From the NCBI GenBank assembly GCA_964451925.1, contig CAYVKA010000041.1, positions 1 to 43,751 on the forward strand: DNA of 43,751 bases, in the 5' to 3' direction. This document shows, piece after piece, positions 34,857 to 43,751 of the stretch. The notes below the pieces were generated by a model. The model was not told where the DNA came from and ran no database searches. It saw only the letters and a list, made by a program, of their open reading frames with translations. Both the position numbers and the translations under genes were made by a program. Position 1 is the first letter of the stretch; each line of letters opens with the position of its first letter. This stretch comes from Nevskia sp964451925 (GTDB lineage: Bacteria; Pseudomonadota; Gammaproteobacteria; Nevskiales; Nevskiaceae).

Positions 34857-36926
34857 TCACCCCGGCAGGCAGGACAGGTCGGCCACCTCGCGGCACAGCG
34901 CGTCCAGCCGCGCCAGCAGCGCCAGGCGGTTGCCGCGCACTTCGGGATTTTCCGCCATCACCATCACGCCGTCGAAGAACGCATCCACCGGTTCCTTCAA
35001 CCCCGCCAGGGCCTGTAGCATGGCGCCGTACTCGGCCTGGGCGCGCAGCGGCGCGACGGCCGACTCCACCCGCTCCAGTTCGGCCAGCAGGGCGTGCTCG
35101 GACGGCACTTCGAACAGGCGCGTCTGCACCGAGTCCCCCAGCTGGCCGCCGGACTGGCGCAGGATGTTGCGGGCGCGCTTGTCGGCGGCGGCCAACGTGG
35201 CGGCGGCGGGCGTGTGCTGGAAACCGCGCAGCGCGTCGAGCCGGCGCACGAAGTCGAGCGGGCGGGAAGCGCCCATGACGCGCACCGCCTCGAACTGGTC
35301 GGTGCTGGCGCCGCGCTCGACACAGTAGCCGCGCAGCCGCTCCACCGCGAAATCCCACAGCTCGTTGAGCACGCTGTCGTCGCGCTTGCCGGCGGGCTGC
35401 GCCTCCAGTGCGGCCTTCAGCGCTTCGCGCAGGTCGAGGTCGAGCCCGCCCTCGATGCAGATGCGCAGCGCGCCCAGCGCGGCGCGGCGCAGCGCATAGG
35501 GGTCCTTGCTGGCGGTCGGCTTCTGGCCGATGGCGAAAATGCCGGCGAGGCTGTCGAGCTTGTCGGCCAGCGCCACGACCTGGCCGGCGCGGCTCGACGG
35601 GATGGGACCGCCGGACTGCGTCGGCCGGTAGTGCTCGGCCACCGCCAGCGCGACGCCTGCGGACTCGCCGCTGGCGCGCGCGTAGTAGCCCCCCATCAGT
35701 CCCTGCAATTCGGGGAATTCGTACACCATCTTGGTGACGAGATCGTTCTTGCACAGCTGTGCGGTGCGTTGCACTTCTTCCAGCACGCTGAGCGACTCGC
35801 CACGCGATTGCGCTTCGATCCGCGCAGCCAGGGTCTCGATGCGCGCGGCCTTGTCGGCAACGCTCCCCAGTTCCTTCTGATAGCTGATGCCGGCCAGCTT
35901 CACACCGTGGCCGCTGAGCGGCAGCTTGCGATCCTGCTCCCAGAAGAACAGCGCGTCGGTCAGGCGCGGCCGCACCACGCGCTCGTTGCCGGCGATGACC
36001 TGCGCCACATCCTTGGACTGGATGTTGGCCACGGTGATGAAATACGGCAGCAGCTTGCCGGCCGTGTCGAACAGGGTGAAGTAGCGCTGGTTGGTTTCCA
36101 CCGTCGCCACCACCACCTCGGACGGCAAGTCGAGGAAGCGCGCCTCGATGTGACCCGAGATGGCCACCGGCCACTCGACCAGCGCCGTGACTTCGTCGAG
36201 CAATTCCTCGGTGATGCGCGCGGTGCCGCCGAGCTTGAGCGCCTCGGCCTCGATCTGCTGCCTGATCCCGGCGCGGCGGCTGGCGAAGTCGGCCCACACC
36301 CAGGCTTCTTTCAAGGCGGATTCATAGCCGGCGATCGCCGCTACGGAGATCGCCTTGGGCGCATGGAAGCGGTGGCCGTGGGTCTTGCGCCCGGCCTTGA
36401 GGCCGAAACGCTGCAGCGGCACCACGCGGGCGCCGTACAGCGCCAGAATCCACTGCACCGGGCGCACGAAGGTTTCCTCGCCGGAGCCCCAGCGCATGCG
36501 CTTGGGCACCAGCGCGTCCATCTGCTTGATCGTCTCCTCGAAGATCTCGGCGATCAGCTCCAGCGTCCTGCGGCCTTTCTGCTTCTTGCGGAACACCAGG
36601 TAGCCGTTCTCCTGCTTGAGGGCCTTGAACTCGACGCCGCAGGACTTGGCGAAGCCCAGCGCCGCCGGCGTCGCCTGGCCGTCCTTGAACGCGGCGGCAA
36701 GCTGCGGCCCCTTGCGCTCCAGGTTCTGGTCGGCCTGGCGCTCGACTACGCCGTCGATCAGCACCGCGACGCGGCGCGGCGTGGCGAAGCTGCGTGTTTC
36801 GCCGATGGCCACGCCGCGCTTGGCCAGGCCACCGCCGATGCCCTGCGCCAGGGCCTGGGCCAGCGGTTGCACGAAGCGTGCGGGCAGGTCTTCGGTGCCC
36901 AGTTCGATCAGCAGGGATTGGTTCAT
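34857..36926 (-). CDS. glyS: Glycyl-tRNA synthetase beta subunit
   Basis: A 689-residue subunit of the alpha2-beta2 synthetase. It starts MNQSLLIELGTEDLPARF; the segment NQRYFTLFDTAGKLLPYFI and later HD-type and anticodon-binding-like regions are in place, and the length equals the E. coli subunit (689). It recognises tRNA-Gly for the alpha subunit encoded by glyQ. It is separated from glyQ by a GFA-family gene on the same strand, six bases upstream. Confidence 0.97.
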   Translation of the reverse strand: MNQSLLIELGTEDLPARFVQPLAQALAQGIGGGLAKRGVAIGETRSFATPRRVAVLIDGVVERQADQNLERKGPQLAAAFKDGQATPAALGFAKSCGVEFKALKQENGYLVFRKKQKGRRTLELIAEIFEETIKQMDALVPKRMRWGSGEETFVRPVQWILALYGARVVPLQRFGLKAGRKTHGHRFHAPKAISVAAIAGYESALKEAWVWADFASRRAGIRQQIEAEALKLGGTARITEELLDEVTALVEWPVAISGHIEARFLDLPSEVVVATVETNQRYFTLFDTAGKLLPYFITVANIQSKDVAQVIAGNERVVRPRLTDALFFWEQDRKLPLSGHGVKLAGISYQKELGSVADKAARIETLAARIEAQSRGESLSVLEEVQRTAQLCKNDLVTKMVYEFPELQGLMGGYYARASGESAGVALAVAEHYRPTQSGGPIPSSRAGQVVALADKLDSLAGIFAIGQKPTASKDPYALRRAALGALRICIEGGLDLDLREALKAALEAQPAGKRDDSVLNELWDFAVERLRGYCVERGASTDQFEAVRVMGASRPLDFVRRLDALRGFQHTPAAATLAAADKRARNILRQSGGQLGDSVQTRLFEVPSEHALLAELERVESAVAPLRAQAEYGAMLQALAGLKEPVDAFFDGVMVMAENPEVRGNRLALLARLDALCREVADLSCLPG

Positions 36927-36932
36927 GTCAGT

Positions 36933-37343
36933 TCAGGATTGCGGCCGTTCCGCGTGCTGCGGCAGGCCGTCGAGGATGTCGTACCACTCGGCCTTGGAGG
37001 CGACGAAGTTGTGCGCCTGCGGCTTGAAGTCGAGCGGCGTGTCCAGCGTGCCCATGCGCAGCCGCAGCAGCCCCGGCTTGTCGGCGGCGCGGCTGTACAG
37101 CGGCGAGCCGCAGCGGCTGCAGAACACGCGCTCCTTGCCGGGCGAGGATTCGTAGGCCTTGAGCAGTTCTTCACCCTGCAGCAGCTTGAACCCGGCCAGC
37201 TCGACCGGCGCATTGGTGCCGAAGGCGGTGCCCTGCGCCTTGCGGCACTTGCCGCAGTGGCAGTAGATGAACGGGCCGAAGGGGCCGCTGTATTCGTAGC
37301 GCACGCCGCCGCACAGGCAGCTGCCGCGATAGGTCTGGCTCAT
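36933..37343 (-). CDS. GFA (CENP-V) family zinc protein between glyQ and glyS
   Basis: A 136-residue protein with the zinc-binding cysteines of the GFA family: CLCGGVRY (residue 9), CHCGKCRKAQG (about 28) and CSRCGSP (about 75). The founding member was described as a glutathione-dependent formaldehyde-activating enzyme, but most members are uncharacterised. GGAG six bases upstream supports the ATG at 37343. The gene is inserted in the glyQS unit with short spacings (23 and 6 bp), so it is probably cotranscribed and was acquired by insertion. Confidence 0.92.
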   Translation of the reverse strand: MSQTYRGSCLCGGVRYEYSGPFGPFIYCHCGKCRKAQGTAFGTNAPVELAGFKLLQGEELLKAYESSPGKERVFCSRCGSPLYSRAADKPGLLRLRMGTLDTPLDFKPQAHNFVASKAEWYDILDGLPQHAERPQS

Positions 37344-37366
37344 GCGTTTCTCCGCGCGGCGGCCGC

Positions 37367-38266
37367 TCAGGCCGCCCTGAGCAGCGGGAAGCCGAGCTTT
37401 TCGCGCGCGGCGTAGTAGGCCTCGGCGCAGAGCCGGGCCAGGGTGCGCACGCGCAGGATGTAAGCCTGCCGCTCGGTGACGCTGATGGCACCGCGGGCAT
37501 CGAGCAGGTTGAAGGCGTGCGAAGCCTGCAGCACGCGCTCGTAGGCCGGCAGCGGCAGGCCCTGTCCGATCAGGTGCTGGCACTCGCGCTCGGCCACGGC
37601 GAAGCGCTCGAACAGCGCGGCGCTGTCGGCGTGCTCGAAGTTGTAGGCGGACTGCTCCACCTCGTTCTGCTTGTAGACGTCGCCATAGGTGACGGTGCGG
37701 ACACCGCCGTCTTTCGTGCGGTGCTCGGACCATACCAGGTCGTAGACGCTTTCCTTCTTCTGGATGTACATGGCCAGCCGTTCCAGGCCATAGGTGATCT
37801 CGCCCGCCACCGGCTTGCACTCCAGGCCGCCGACCTGCTGGAAGTAGGTGAACTGGGTCACCTCCATGCCGTTGAGCCACACTTCCCAGCCCAGTCCCCA
37901 GGCTCCCAGGGTGGGGCTTTCCCAGTTGTCCTCGACGAAGCGGATGTCGTGCACCAGCGGGTCGAAGCCGAGCAGCTTGAGCGAGTCCAGGTACAGCTGC
38001 TGGATGTCCGGCGGGCTCGGCTTCATCAGCACCTGGAACTGGTAGTAGTGCTGCAGGCGATTGGGGTTTTCGCCGTAACGGCCGTCGGTGGGGCGGCGGC
38101 TGGGCTGCACATAGGCCGCGTTCCACGGCTCGGGGCCGATGGAGCGCAGGAAGGTGGCCCAGTGGAAGGTGCCGGCACCGACTTCCATGTCCAGCGGCTG
38201 CACGATGACGCAGCCCTGGCGGGCCCAGTAGGTCTGCAGCGTCAGGATCAGGTCCTGGAAGGTCAT
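37367..38266 (-). CDS. glyQ: Glycyl-tRNA synthetase alpha subunit
   Basis: A 299-residue catalytic subunit. It starts MTFQDLILTLQTYWARQGC; the signature blocks VGAGTFHWATFLRSIGPEPW, GRYGENPNRLQHYYQFQV and FVEDNWESPTLGAWGLGWE are intact. Length fits E. coli GlyQ (303). It heads the glyQ-GFA-glyS run, with a possible promoter just upstream. Confidence 0.98.
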   Translation of the reverse strand: MTFQDLILTLQTYWARQGCVIVQPLDMEVGAGTFHWATFLRSIGPEPWNAAYVQPSRRPTDGRYGENPNRLQHYYQFQVLMKPSPPDIQQLYLDSLKLLGFDPLVHDIRFVEDNWESPTLGAWGLGWEVWLNGMEVTQFTYFQQVGGLECKPVAGEITYGLERLAMYIQKKESVYDLVWSEHRTKDGGVRTVTYGDVYKQNEVEQSAYNFEHADSAALFERFAVAERECQHLIGQGLPLPAYERVLQASHAFNLLDARGAISVTERQAYILRVRTLARLCAEAYYAAREKLGFPLLRAA

Positions 38267-38299
38267 GGCGGGCGGCGCGGGTTGAAAAAATGGCCCGGC

Positions 38300-38305
38300 A
38301 GTATA
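38300..38305 (-). promoter_or_regulatory. Candidate -10 box for glyQ
   Basis: TATACT on the minus strand, 34 bp before the ATG, within an AT-rich patch (ATTGATATACTG) of a GC-rich gap. No convincing -35 is seen at 17 bp. Confidence 0.35.
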
Positions 38306-38350
38306 TCAATCGGTGCCGCGGGATTGACCGCCCCGCGGCCGCCCAGGACG

Positions 38351-39766
38351 CTATCCGGGCCGCGCGTCGTCCCCGGGCAGCGCCGACGCGCTCCCCGGGC
38401 TGCCGATCCCACCGCGCCGCCGCGCCAGGTCCAGCAGCGGCCCGGTCATGCAGGTGGTCAGCAGTGCCATGATCACCAGCATGGTGAAGACCCGCGCCGA
38501 CAGCACCCCCAGCTCGTAACCGACGTTAAGCACGATCAGCTCGACCAGGCCGCGGGCGTTCATCAGCGCGCCGAGGGTGAAGGACTCGCGCCAGCCCGAG
38601 CCGGCGCAGCGCGCCGCCAGCAGGGTGCCGCCGAGCTTGCCGGCCACCGCCACGGCGGCGATCAGTCCGCACAACAGCCAGTCCTGCGACCCTTGAAGCA
38701 GGCCCAGATGGGTGCGCAGGCCGGTCAGGGCGAAGAACAGCGGCAACAGCCCCACCGCGCTGAAGCCGTTCAGGCGCTGCCGCAGCGATTCGCGCATGGT
38801 GGAACCCGCCGGCATGACCGTGCCGGCGAGGAAAGCGCCGAACAGGGCATGGATGCCGATGACCTCGGTGCAGACGCTGCAAGCCAGCAACAGCACCACG
38901 GCCAGGGCCAGCGCGCCGGTGCCGTCATGGTCGGCGCCCAGCCGGGCGCCGAAGGCGCGCTGCAGCAGCGGCCGTGCAATGCCGTGCAGCGCCAGCACGA
39001 ACAGCACCGCCAGCGCGGCGCTCAAACCCGCCGCAGCCAGGCCGCGCGCCTGCGCCAGCGCCACCACCAGGGCCAGCAGGCACCAGGCGCTGAGATCGCC
39101 GATGGCGGCGCAGGCCAGGGCCATCCGCCCCACCGGCGTATGGACCATGCGGCGCTCGTCGAGGATGCGCGCCAGCACCGGGAAGGCGGTGATGCTCATG
39201 GCCACGCCGAGAAACAATGCAAAGGCATGGAACGGCACCCCCGGCGGCGCCAGCAAGGGAAACGCGGCCAACGCCAGGCCCATGCCGAGCAGGAACGGCA
39301 GCAACATGCTGACATGGCTGATGAGCAGGGCGGCGCGCGCCTGCCGCCGCAGTTCCGCCAGGTCCAGTTCCAGGCCCAGCGCGAACATGAACAGCAGCAC
39401 GCCGAGCTGGCTGAGCAGCTGCAACGGCGCCATCGCGGCCGGCGGGAACAGGGCCGCCAGCGCCTGCGGCCACAGCAGCCCCAGCAGGGAGGGCCCGAGC
39501 AGGATGCCGGCGAAGATCTCGCCGATCACCGCCGGCTGGCCGATGCGCCGGAATATGCGGCCGAACAGGCGCGCCGCCGCCACGATCACCAGCATCTGCA
39601 GCAGCAGCAGCGCCAGCCGCGGCGGCTGCCCGGCAGCAGCCGCAACGGCCGGCGGCGGCGCGGCGGGGGCGACGGGGTAGAACGCCTGTCCCCATCCGGC
39701 CAACCCGGCGACCGCCAGCGCCGACAGCAGCAGCGCAAGAACGTACAGGGGGAGGAAATTGCGCAT
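38351..39766 (-). CDS. CPA2-family cation/proton antiporter
   Basis: A 471-residue membrane protein with about 12-13 hydrophobic segments. The family landmarks are VIGEIFAGILLGPSLLG, FMFALGLELDLAELRR, ITAFPVLARILDE, the transport-site region GDLSAWCLL and MNARGLVELIVLNVGYELGVLS. The last resembles the CHX-type exchangers of plants and their bacterial relatives. It has no C-terminal TrkA domain, so ligand gating of the KefB type is absent. The likely ions are K+ or Na+ against H+. The start at 39766 was chosen; 39817 would add 17 residues. Confidence 0.9.
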   Translation of the reverse strand: MRNFLPLYVLALLLSALAVAGLAGWGQAFYPVAPAAPPPAVAAAAGQPPRLALLLLQMLVIVAAARLFGRIFRRIGQPAVIGEIFAGILLGPSLLGLLWPQALAALFPPAAMAPLQLLSQLGVLLFMFALGLELDLAELRRQARAALLISHVSMLLPFLLGMGLALAAFPLLAPPGVPFHAFALFLGVAMSITAFPVLARILDERRMVHTPVGRMALACAAIGDLSAWCLLALVVALAQARGLAAAGLSAALAVLFVLALHGIARPLLQRAFGARLGADHDGTGALALAVVLLLACSVCTEVIGIHALFGAFLAGTVMPAGSTMRESLRQRLNGFSAVGLLPLFFALTGLRTHLGLLQGSQDWLLCGLIAAVAVAGKLGGTLLAARCAGSGWRESFTLGALMNARGLVELIVLNVGYELGVLSARVFTMLVIMALLTTCMTGPLLDLARRRGGIGSPGSASALPGDDARPG

Positions 39767-39895
39767 GGCGGCGGGCGCGGGTCCTGGGGTGATGGACGGA
39801 GCGCGCAACGGTGTCACGCCTGCCGGCGCCGGGTCAACGCGGCGGCCACCGCCCCGCCATCCGGCAACGGGTCCGCCGTGTTAGGCTCAAAAGGC

Positions 39896-39913
39896 CTTTC
39901 GGTATGCCGAAAG
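39896..39913. other. Small perfect palindrome upstream of psiF
   Basis: CTTTCGG-tatg-CCGAAAG, 7-bp arms, 53 bp before the psiF start and between divergent genes. It may be an operator or a transcript hairpin; no T-run follows. Confidence 0.35.
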
Positions 39914-39966
39914 CGGGGCCCGCCCCTCCAACCACTATCACAGCCGCTATTGCAAGGAGAACCGCG

Positions 39967-40338
39967 ATGAAAGGGATGATCAAAGGGATGTTGAGCGCCA
40001 TTGTTGTCGCCGGCTGCGCCGCGGCGCCGGCCTATGCCGCCGATGCGCCCGCCGCCAAGGCGCTCACCGCGCAGCAGCAGAAAATGAAGGATTGCAATGC
40101 CGACGCCAAGACCAAGGCCCTGACCGGTGCCGACCGCAAGGCTTTCATGAAGACCTGCCTGAGCAAGGACAGTGCGACCGCAGCGGCGGCGGCACCGGCC
40201 GCCGACGCCACAGCGGCCGCCAGCTCGGCCAAGGCCACCCAGCAGCAGAAGATGAAGGACTGCAACGCCCAGGCGACGACCAAGGCGCTCAAGGGCGCCG
40301 ACCGCAAGTCGTTCATGAGCACCTGCCTCAAGGGCTGA
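39967..40338 (+). CDS. psiF: PsiF-family exported protein with two PsiF repeats
   Basis: A 123-residue protein. The Sec signal peptide (IKGMLSAIVVAGCAAAPAYA) is followed by two near-identical PsiF repeats: QQQKMKDCNADAKTKALTG at about 37-67 and QQQKMKDCNAQATTKALKG at about 92-122. Each holds two cysteines, likely disulfide bonded, joined by an Ala-rich linker. PsiF is phosphate-starvation inducible in E. coli; the function is unknown. AAGGAG upstream supports the start. No Pho box is seen in its upstream region. Confidence 0.92.
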   Translation: MKGMIKGMLSAIVVAGCAAAPAYAADAPAAKALTAQQQKMKDCNADAKTKALTGADRKAFMKTCLSKDSATAAAAAPAADATAAASSAKATQQQKMKDCNAQATTKALKGADRKSFMSTCLKG

Positions 40339-40383
40339 GCCGGCGATCGGTCGGAGGCCCCCGCGGCGCCCGTATAATCCCCG

Positions 40384-40415
40384 CCTGCGGCGCTCCGGCG
40401 CCGCAGGCCTTTTTA
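40384..40415 (+). terminator. Rho-independent terminator of psiF
   Basis: CCTGCGGCGC-tccg-GCGCCGCAGG with perfect 10-bp arms, followed by CCTTTTT, 45 bp after the stop. Confidence 0.88.
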
Positions 40416-40443
40416 CCGGCGGGACGGCTTTAGATCGCCGCTT

Positions 40444-40460
40444 TTGGCACAGTTTCTGCT
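40444..40460 (+). promoter_or_regulatory. Sigma-54 promoter of glnA
   Basis: TTGGCACAGTTTCTGCT has GG at 40446-40447 and GC at 40458-40459, exactly ten bases apart, as in -24/-12 promoters. It lies 70 bp before the glnA start. No NtrC sites are obvious upstream. Confidence 0.75.
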
Positions 40461-40529
40461 TCAATTCGGTGCACTTCCGGCCAACCGGCAGGCACTAATT
40501 CATAACACCCCTCGCAGGAGACAGCACCC

Positions 40530-41939
<1,410 letters not shown>

Positions 41940-41951
41940 GGTTCGCCAACC

Positions 41952-41973
41952 ACCCCCTTGAGTCCAAGGGGGT
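41952..41973. other. Perfect hairpin after glnA, without T-run
   Basis: ACCCCCTTG-agtc-CAAGGGGGT, 9-bp arms, 13 bp after the glnA stop and before the true terminator at 42004. It may protect the 3' end of the glnA message. Confidence 0.5.
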
Positions 41974-42003
41974 CCGGTTCGGCGGAAACCTCCGCAGAGC
42001 TGC

Positions 42004-42040
42004 AGCAGAAAGGCCCCCGCACGGGGGCCTTTCTGCTTGT
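42004..42040 (+). terminator. Rho-independent terminator of glnA
   Basis: AGCAGAAAGGCCCCCG-ca-CGGGGGCCTTTCTGCT: 16-bp perfect arms with a two-base central gap and a short TT tail. Confidence 0.88.
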
Positions 42041-42097
42041 ATCGCCGGTCAATTTGCTGCGAAACGTTGCGGAACGGGCCGAAGTACCGCAAGCTCG

Positions 42098-42115
42098 CTG
42101 TCATGAAACTGTCAT
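42098..42115 (+). promoter_or_regulatory. Candidate Pho box at the PAP2 gene
   Basis: CTGTCAT-gaaa-CTGTCAT: two identical copies of the PhoB 7-bp half-site with the standard 4-bp spacer. It covers the ATG at 42103, so either the true start is downstream or the motif works from an unusual position. Confidence 0.55.
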
Positions 42116-43134
42116 CATCATCGAGTTCTGTTGCCGCGCCGGATCAGGACGGCCTGCCAAGCCGCGTCGCGGTCGGCTCCGGCACGGGTGCCGCGGTCGG
42201 CCGCTGGCAAACGCTGCCGCATGAATGGGCCTTCGGCGGCATGCTGTTGCTGCTGTTCATCCGCCTGGCCTGGCACGATGGCCCGACCGGGGCCTATGCG
42301 CTGCTGTTCCTGGGCTACTTCCTGGTGTGCCTGAGCCTGAGCTGGTGGTGCAGCCGCAATCCGCTGCCGCTGCGCTGGCGGGTGCGGCTGACCGCGTACT
42401 TTTCCCTGATGGGCCTGGTTTTCTACAGCCTGCCGGCCGTGGTCAGGCTGCTGCAGGTTCCCGGCGCGGACCCGCTGCTGCAATCGATCGACGGGCAGCT
42501 GCTGGGCCGGCCGGCCGCCGACTATTTCAGCGGCCTGCAATCACCCCTGGTGACCGACGCCATGGTGCTGGCCTACCTGTTCTTCTTCTACTACCTGCTG
42601 TCCGGGCCCGCCCACTACTGCTTCAATGACCTGCCCCGCTTCCGCCAGTGCATCATCGGCCTGTTCAGCATCTACGCCGTCGGCCTGCTCAGCTATTCGC
42701 TGCTGCCGGCGGGCGGCCCGCATCTGGCGTTGCAGTTCGATGCGCCGCTGGCGCTGGGCCCGATAAGCCGGCTGATGCTGCCGCTGATCGACGGCGGCAG
42801 CAATGGCGTCGACGTGTTCCCGAGCATCCATGCCGCGGTACCGGCCTACCTGCTCGGCTTCGACGCCCTCTATCACCGGCGCCGTTTCCGCCGCGTGGTG
42901 CTGCCCTGCGTGCTGCTGTGGCTGTCGACGGTTTATCTGCGCTACCACTACCTGACCGACCTGGCCGCGGGCTTTGCCCTGGCGCTGGCCGGGCTGGCCG
43001 TGGTGTGGCTGTACCAGCGCTCGCGCCTGGGCCATTCGGTCGAGGCCGAGGCCTGCCGCGCCGTCGCCCGGCAGGCCGCCGCCGTGGGCGGCCGGATCGA
43101 GTCCCGCTGGAGCGTTCTGCGCGCCGATTCCTAG
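42103..43134 (+). CDS. PAP2/Aur1-like integral membrane enzyme
   Basis: A protein of up to 343 residues with about six hydrophobic segments. The motif DVFPSIHAAVPAYLLGF and the later VYLRYHYLTDLAAGF fit the PAP2_3/Aur1-type superfamily (histidine in PSxH, histidine and aspartate in HYLTD). Such enzymes hydrolyse or transfer lipid phosphate head groups at the membrane. The N-terminus MKLSSSSSS is doubtful because a Pho box overlaps it; the next in-frame ATG at 42241 (MLLLLFIRLAW) still precedes the first helix. The gene is single and follows the glnA terminator. Confidence 0.85.
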   Translation: MKLSSSSSSVAAPDQDGLPSRVAVGSGTGAAVGRWQTLPHEWAFGGMLLLLFIRLAWHDGPTGAYALLFLGYFLVCLSLSWWCSRNPLPLRWRVRLTAYFSLMGLVFYSLPAVVRLLQVPGADPLLQSIDGQLLGRPAADYFSGLQSPLVTDAMVLAYLFFFYYLLSGPAHYCFNDLPRFRQCIIGLFSIYAVGLLSYSLLPAGGPHLALQFDAPLALGPISRLMLPLIDGGSNGVDVFPSIHAAVPAYLLGFDALYHRRRFRRVVLPCVLLWLSTVYLRYHYLTDLAAGFALALAGLAVVWLYQRSRLGHSVEAEACRAVARQAAAVGGRIESRWSVLRADS

Positions 43135-43194
43135 GGCCGCGGCTGCGGCCTGCTTCAGGTTTACAGCATGACGGGCGCGCGCTATTTTCCGGGC

Positions 43195-43701
43195 ATGCGC
43201 ACACTCATCGCCTTGACCCTGGCCTGCCTCAGCGGCACCGTCACCGCCGCCGATGTCTATCGCTGGGTCGACAGCAACGGCGTGGTCCACTATTCCGACA
43301 AGCCGCAGGCGCCCAGCGACAAGCCGGTGAGCCTGCCGCACCTGCAGACCTACGCCCCGGGCAGCGCGCCGCCGGGCTTCGCCGCGGCGCCGACGCCCGG
43401 CAAAGAAGCCGCCGCCACCATCAGCATCGCGTCGCCGGCGGCGGATGAGACCATCCGCGACGCCGAAGGCAAGTTCACCGTCACCGTCAATGCCGAGCTG
43501 CAAGCCGGCCAGGGCCTGGTGTTCTATCTCGACGGCGCGGCGCAGAACCAGCAACCGACGCCGTCGACCGCCTACCTGTTCAACGGCGTGGAGCGCGGCG
43601 AGCACACGGTCGCCGCCGCGCTGGTCGGCGGCGACGGGCATGAAGTGGCGCGCAGTGAAACGGTGACGATCCACATGAAGCCGCCCAGCGTCAGGCACTA
43701 G
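43195..43701 (+). CDS. DUF4124 domain exported protein
   Basis: A 168-residue protein. A Sec signal peptide (MRTLIALTLACLSGTVTAA) precedes the DUF4124 signature VYRWVDSNGVVHYSDKPQ at about residues 20-37. The C-terminal half looks like an immunoglobulin-like beta domain (GKFTVTVNAELQAG). The start at 43195 gives a proper signal peptide; ATG at 43168 would not. Genes of this kind often lie between glnA and ntrB in Gammaproteobacteria, so ntrB may follow beyond the window. The TAG stop is in the CTAG of a repeat end. Confidence 0.88.
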   Translation: MRTLIALTLACLSGTVTAADVYRWVDSNGVVHYSDKPQAPSDKPVSLPHLQTYAPGSAPPGFAAAPTPGKEAAATISIASPAADETIRDAEGKFTVTVNAELQAGQGLVFYLDGAAQNQQPTPSTAYLFNGVERGEHTVAAALVGGDGHEVARSETVTIHMKPPSVRH

Positions 43702-43751
43702 GGTCTGTTGACAATCATTGGATCGCTGCGTTGCTGCTCAAAATCGCGTCA
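43698..43751 (+). repeat. End of the CTAGGGTCTGTTGACA repeat family, cut by the window edge
   Basis: It begins with the DUF4124 stop codon (CTAGGGTCTGTTGACAA) and matches the solo end at 5691-5727 at 36 of 37 positions. The rest of the element lies outside the window. Confidence 0.72.

Noticed and set aside
39818..39966. A Pho box upstream of psiF
   Set aside because: No pair of CTGTCAT-like half-sites with 4-bp spacing was found, despite the family's phosphate link.
40340..40529. NtrC-binding sites at glnA
   Set aside because: Only a single GGTGCAC-like string is present and it lies downstream of the sigma-54 promoter.
43131..43138. CTAGGGCC at the PAP2 stop as another repeat end
   Set aside because: Similarity to the repeats ends after eight bases; probably only a common CTAG stop context.

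Overview
The window is about 44 kb of GC-rich chromosome, densely coded on both strands. The gene set (rpsU-yqeY-dnaG-rpoD, tsaD-folB, glyQ/glyS, glnA, typA, ppk1, ppx, purT, pykA-type) reads as a gammaproteobacterium. The conserved proteins and the ATTCCC-rich palindromic intergenic repeats suggest the Nevskiales/Xanthomonadales side of the class, but I cannot fix the genus from sequence alone.

Layout. 1-5.7 kb: a repeat end, a stand-alone CoxE-type VWA protein, a large membrane adenylate cyclase, an AlkA-like glycosylase, a 221-bp MITE-like element, and a small membrane protein plus a YbjQ protein. 5.7-10.5 kb: a crotonase, a small membrane protein, an RBBP9-like hydrolase, a DUF4197 protein and typA. 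10.5-13.7 kb: an MscS channel, a WYL regulator, a tiny protein and two VOC proteins, with a perfect palindrome upstream. 13.8-19.6 kb: a RimK-like ATP-grasp ligase, purT, pyruvate kinase, a GDPD phosphodiesterase and a YfcG-like GST. 19.7-25 kb: ppk1, a zinc-ribbon membrane protein, ppx, two monohaem cytochromes c, and a repeat-filled gap. 25-31.9 kb: rpoD, dnaG, yqeY and rpsU, then tsaD-folB and gmhB. 31.9-34.8 kb: cupredoxin, TAT phosphoesterase, ECF sigma factor and anti-sigma factor. 34.9-43.7 kb: glyS, a GFA protein, glyQ, a CPA2 antiporter, psiF, glnA, a PAP2/Aur1-like enzyme, a DUF4124 protein and another repeat end.

The most system-like unit is at 31,947-34,781. An ECF sigma/anti-sigma pair is divergent from a secreted twin-arginine phosphoesterase and a CuA-like cupredoxin. 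The short divergent region carries two back-to-back promoter candidates with the same architecture (GGAATA-N16-GGTA), which predicts that one sigma factor drives both arms. A second theme is phosphate: ppk1 and the PAP2 gene each carry a candidate Pho box, and ppx, psiF and a glycerophosphodiesterase lie nearby without one.

A third theme is mobile-repeat structure. Repeat ends beginning CTAGGG occur at 1-98, 4845-5065, 5691-5727 and 43698-43751. In three cases the terminal CTAG supplies the TAG stop codon of the adjoining gene. A separate ATTCCC-type inverted repeat occurs twice. Two housekeeping proteins, DnaG and GmhB, have lost most of their expected zinc ligands.
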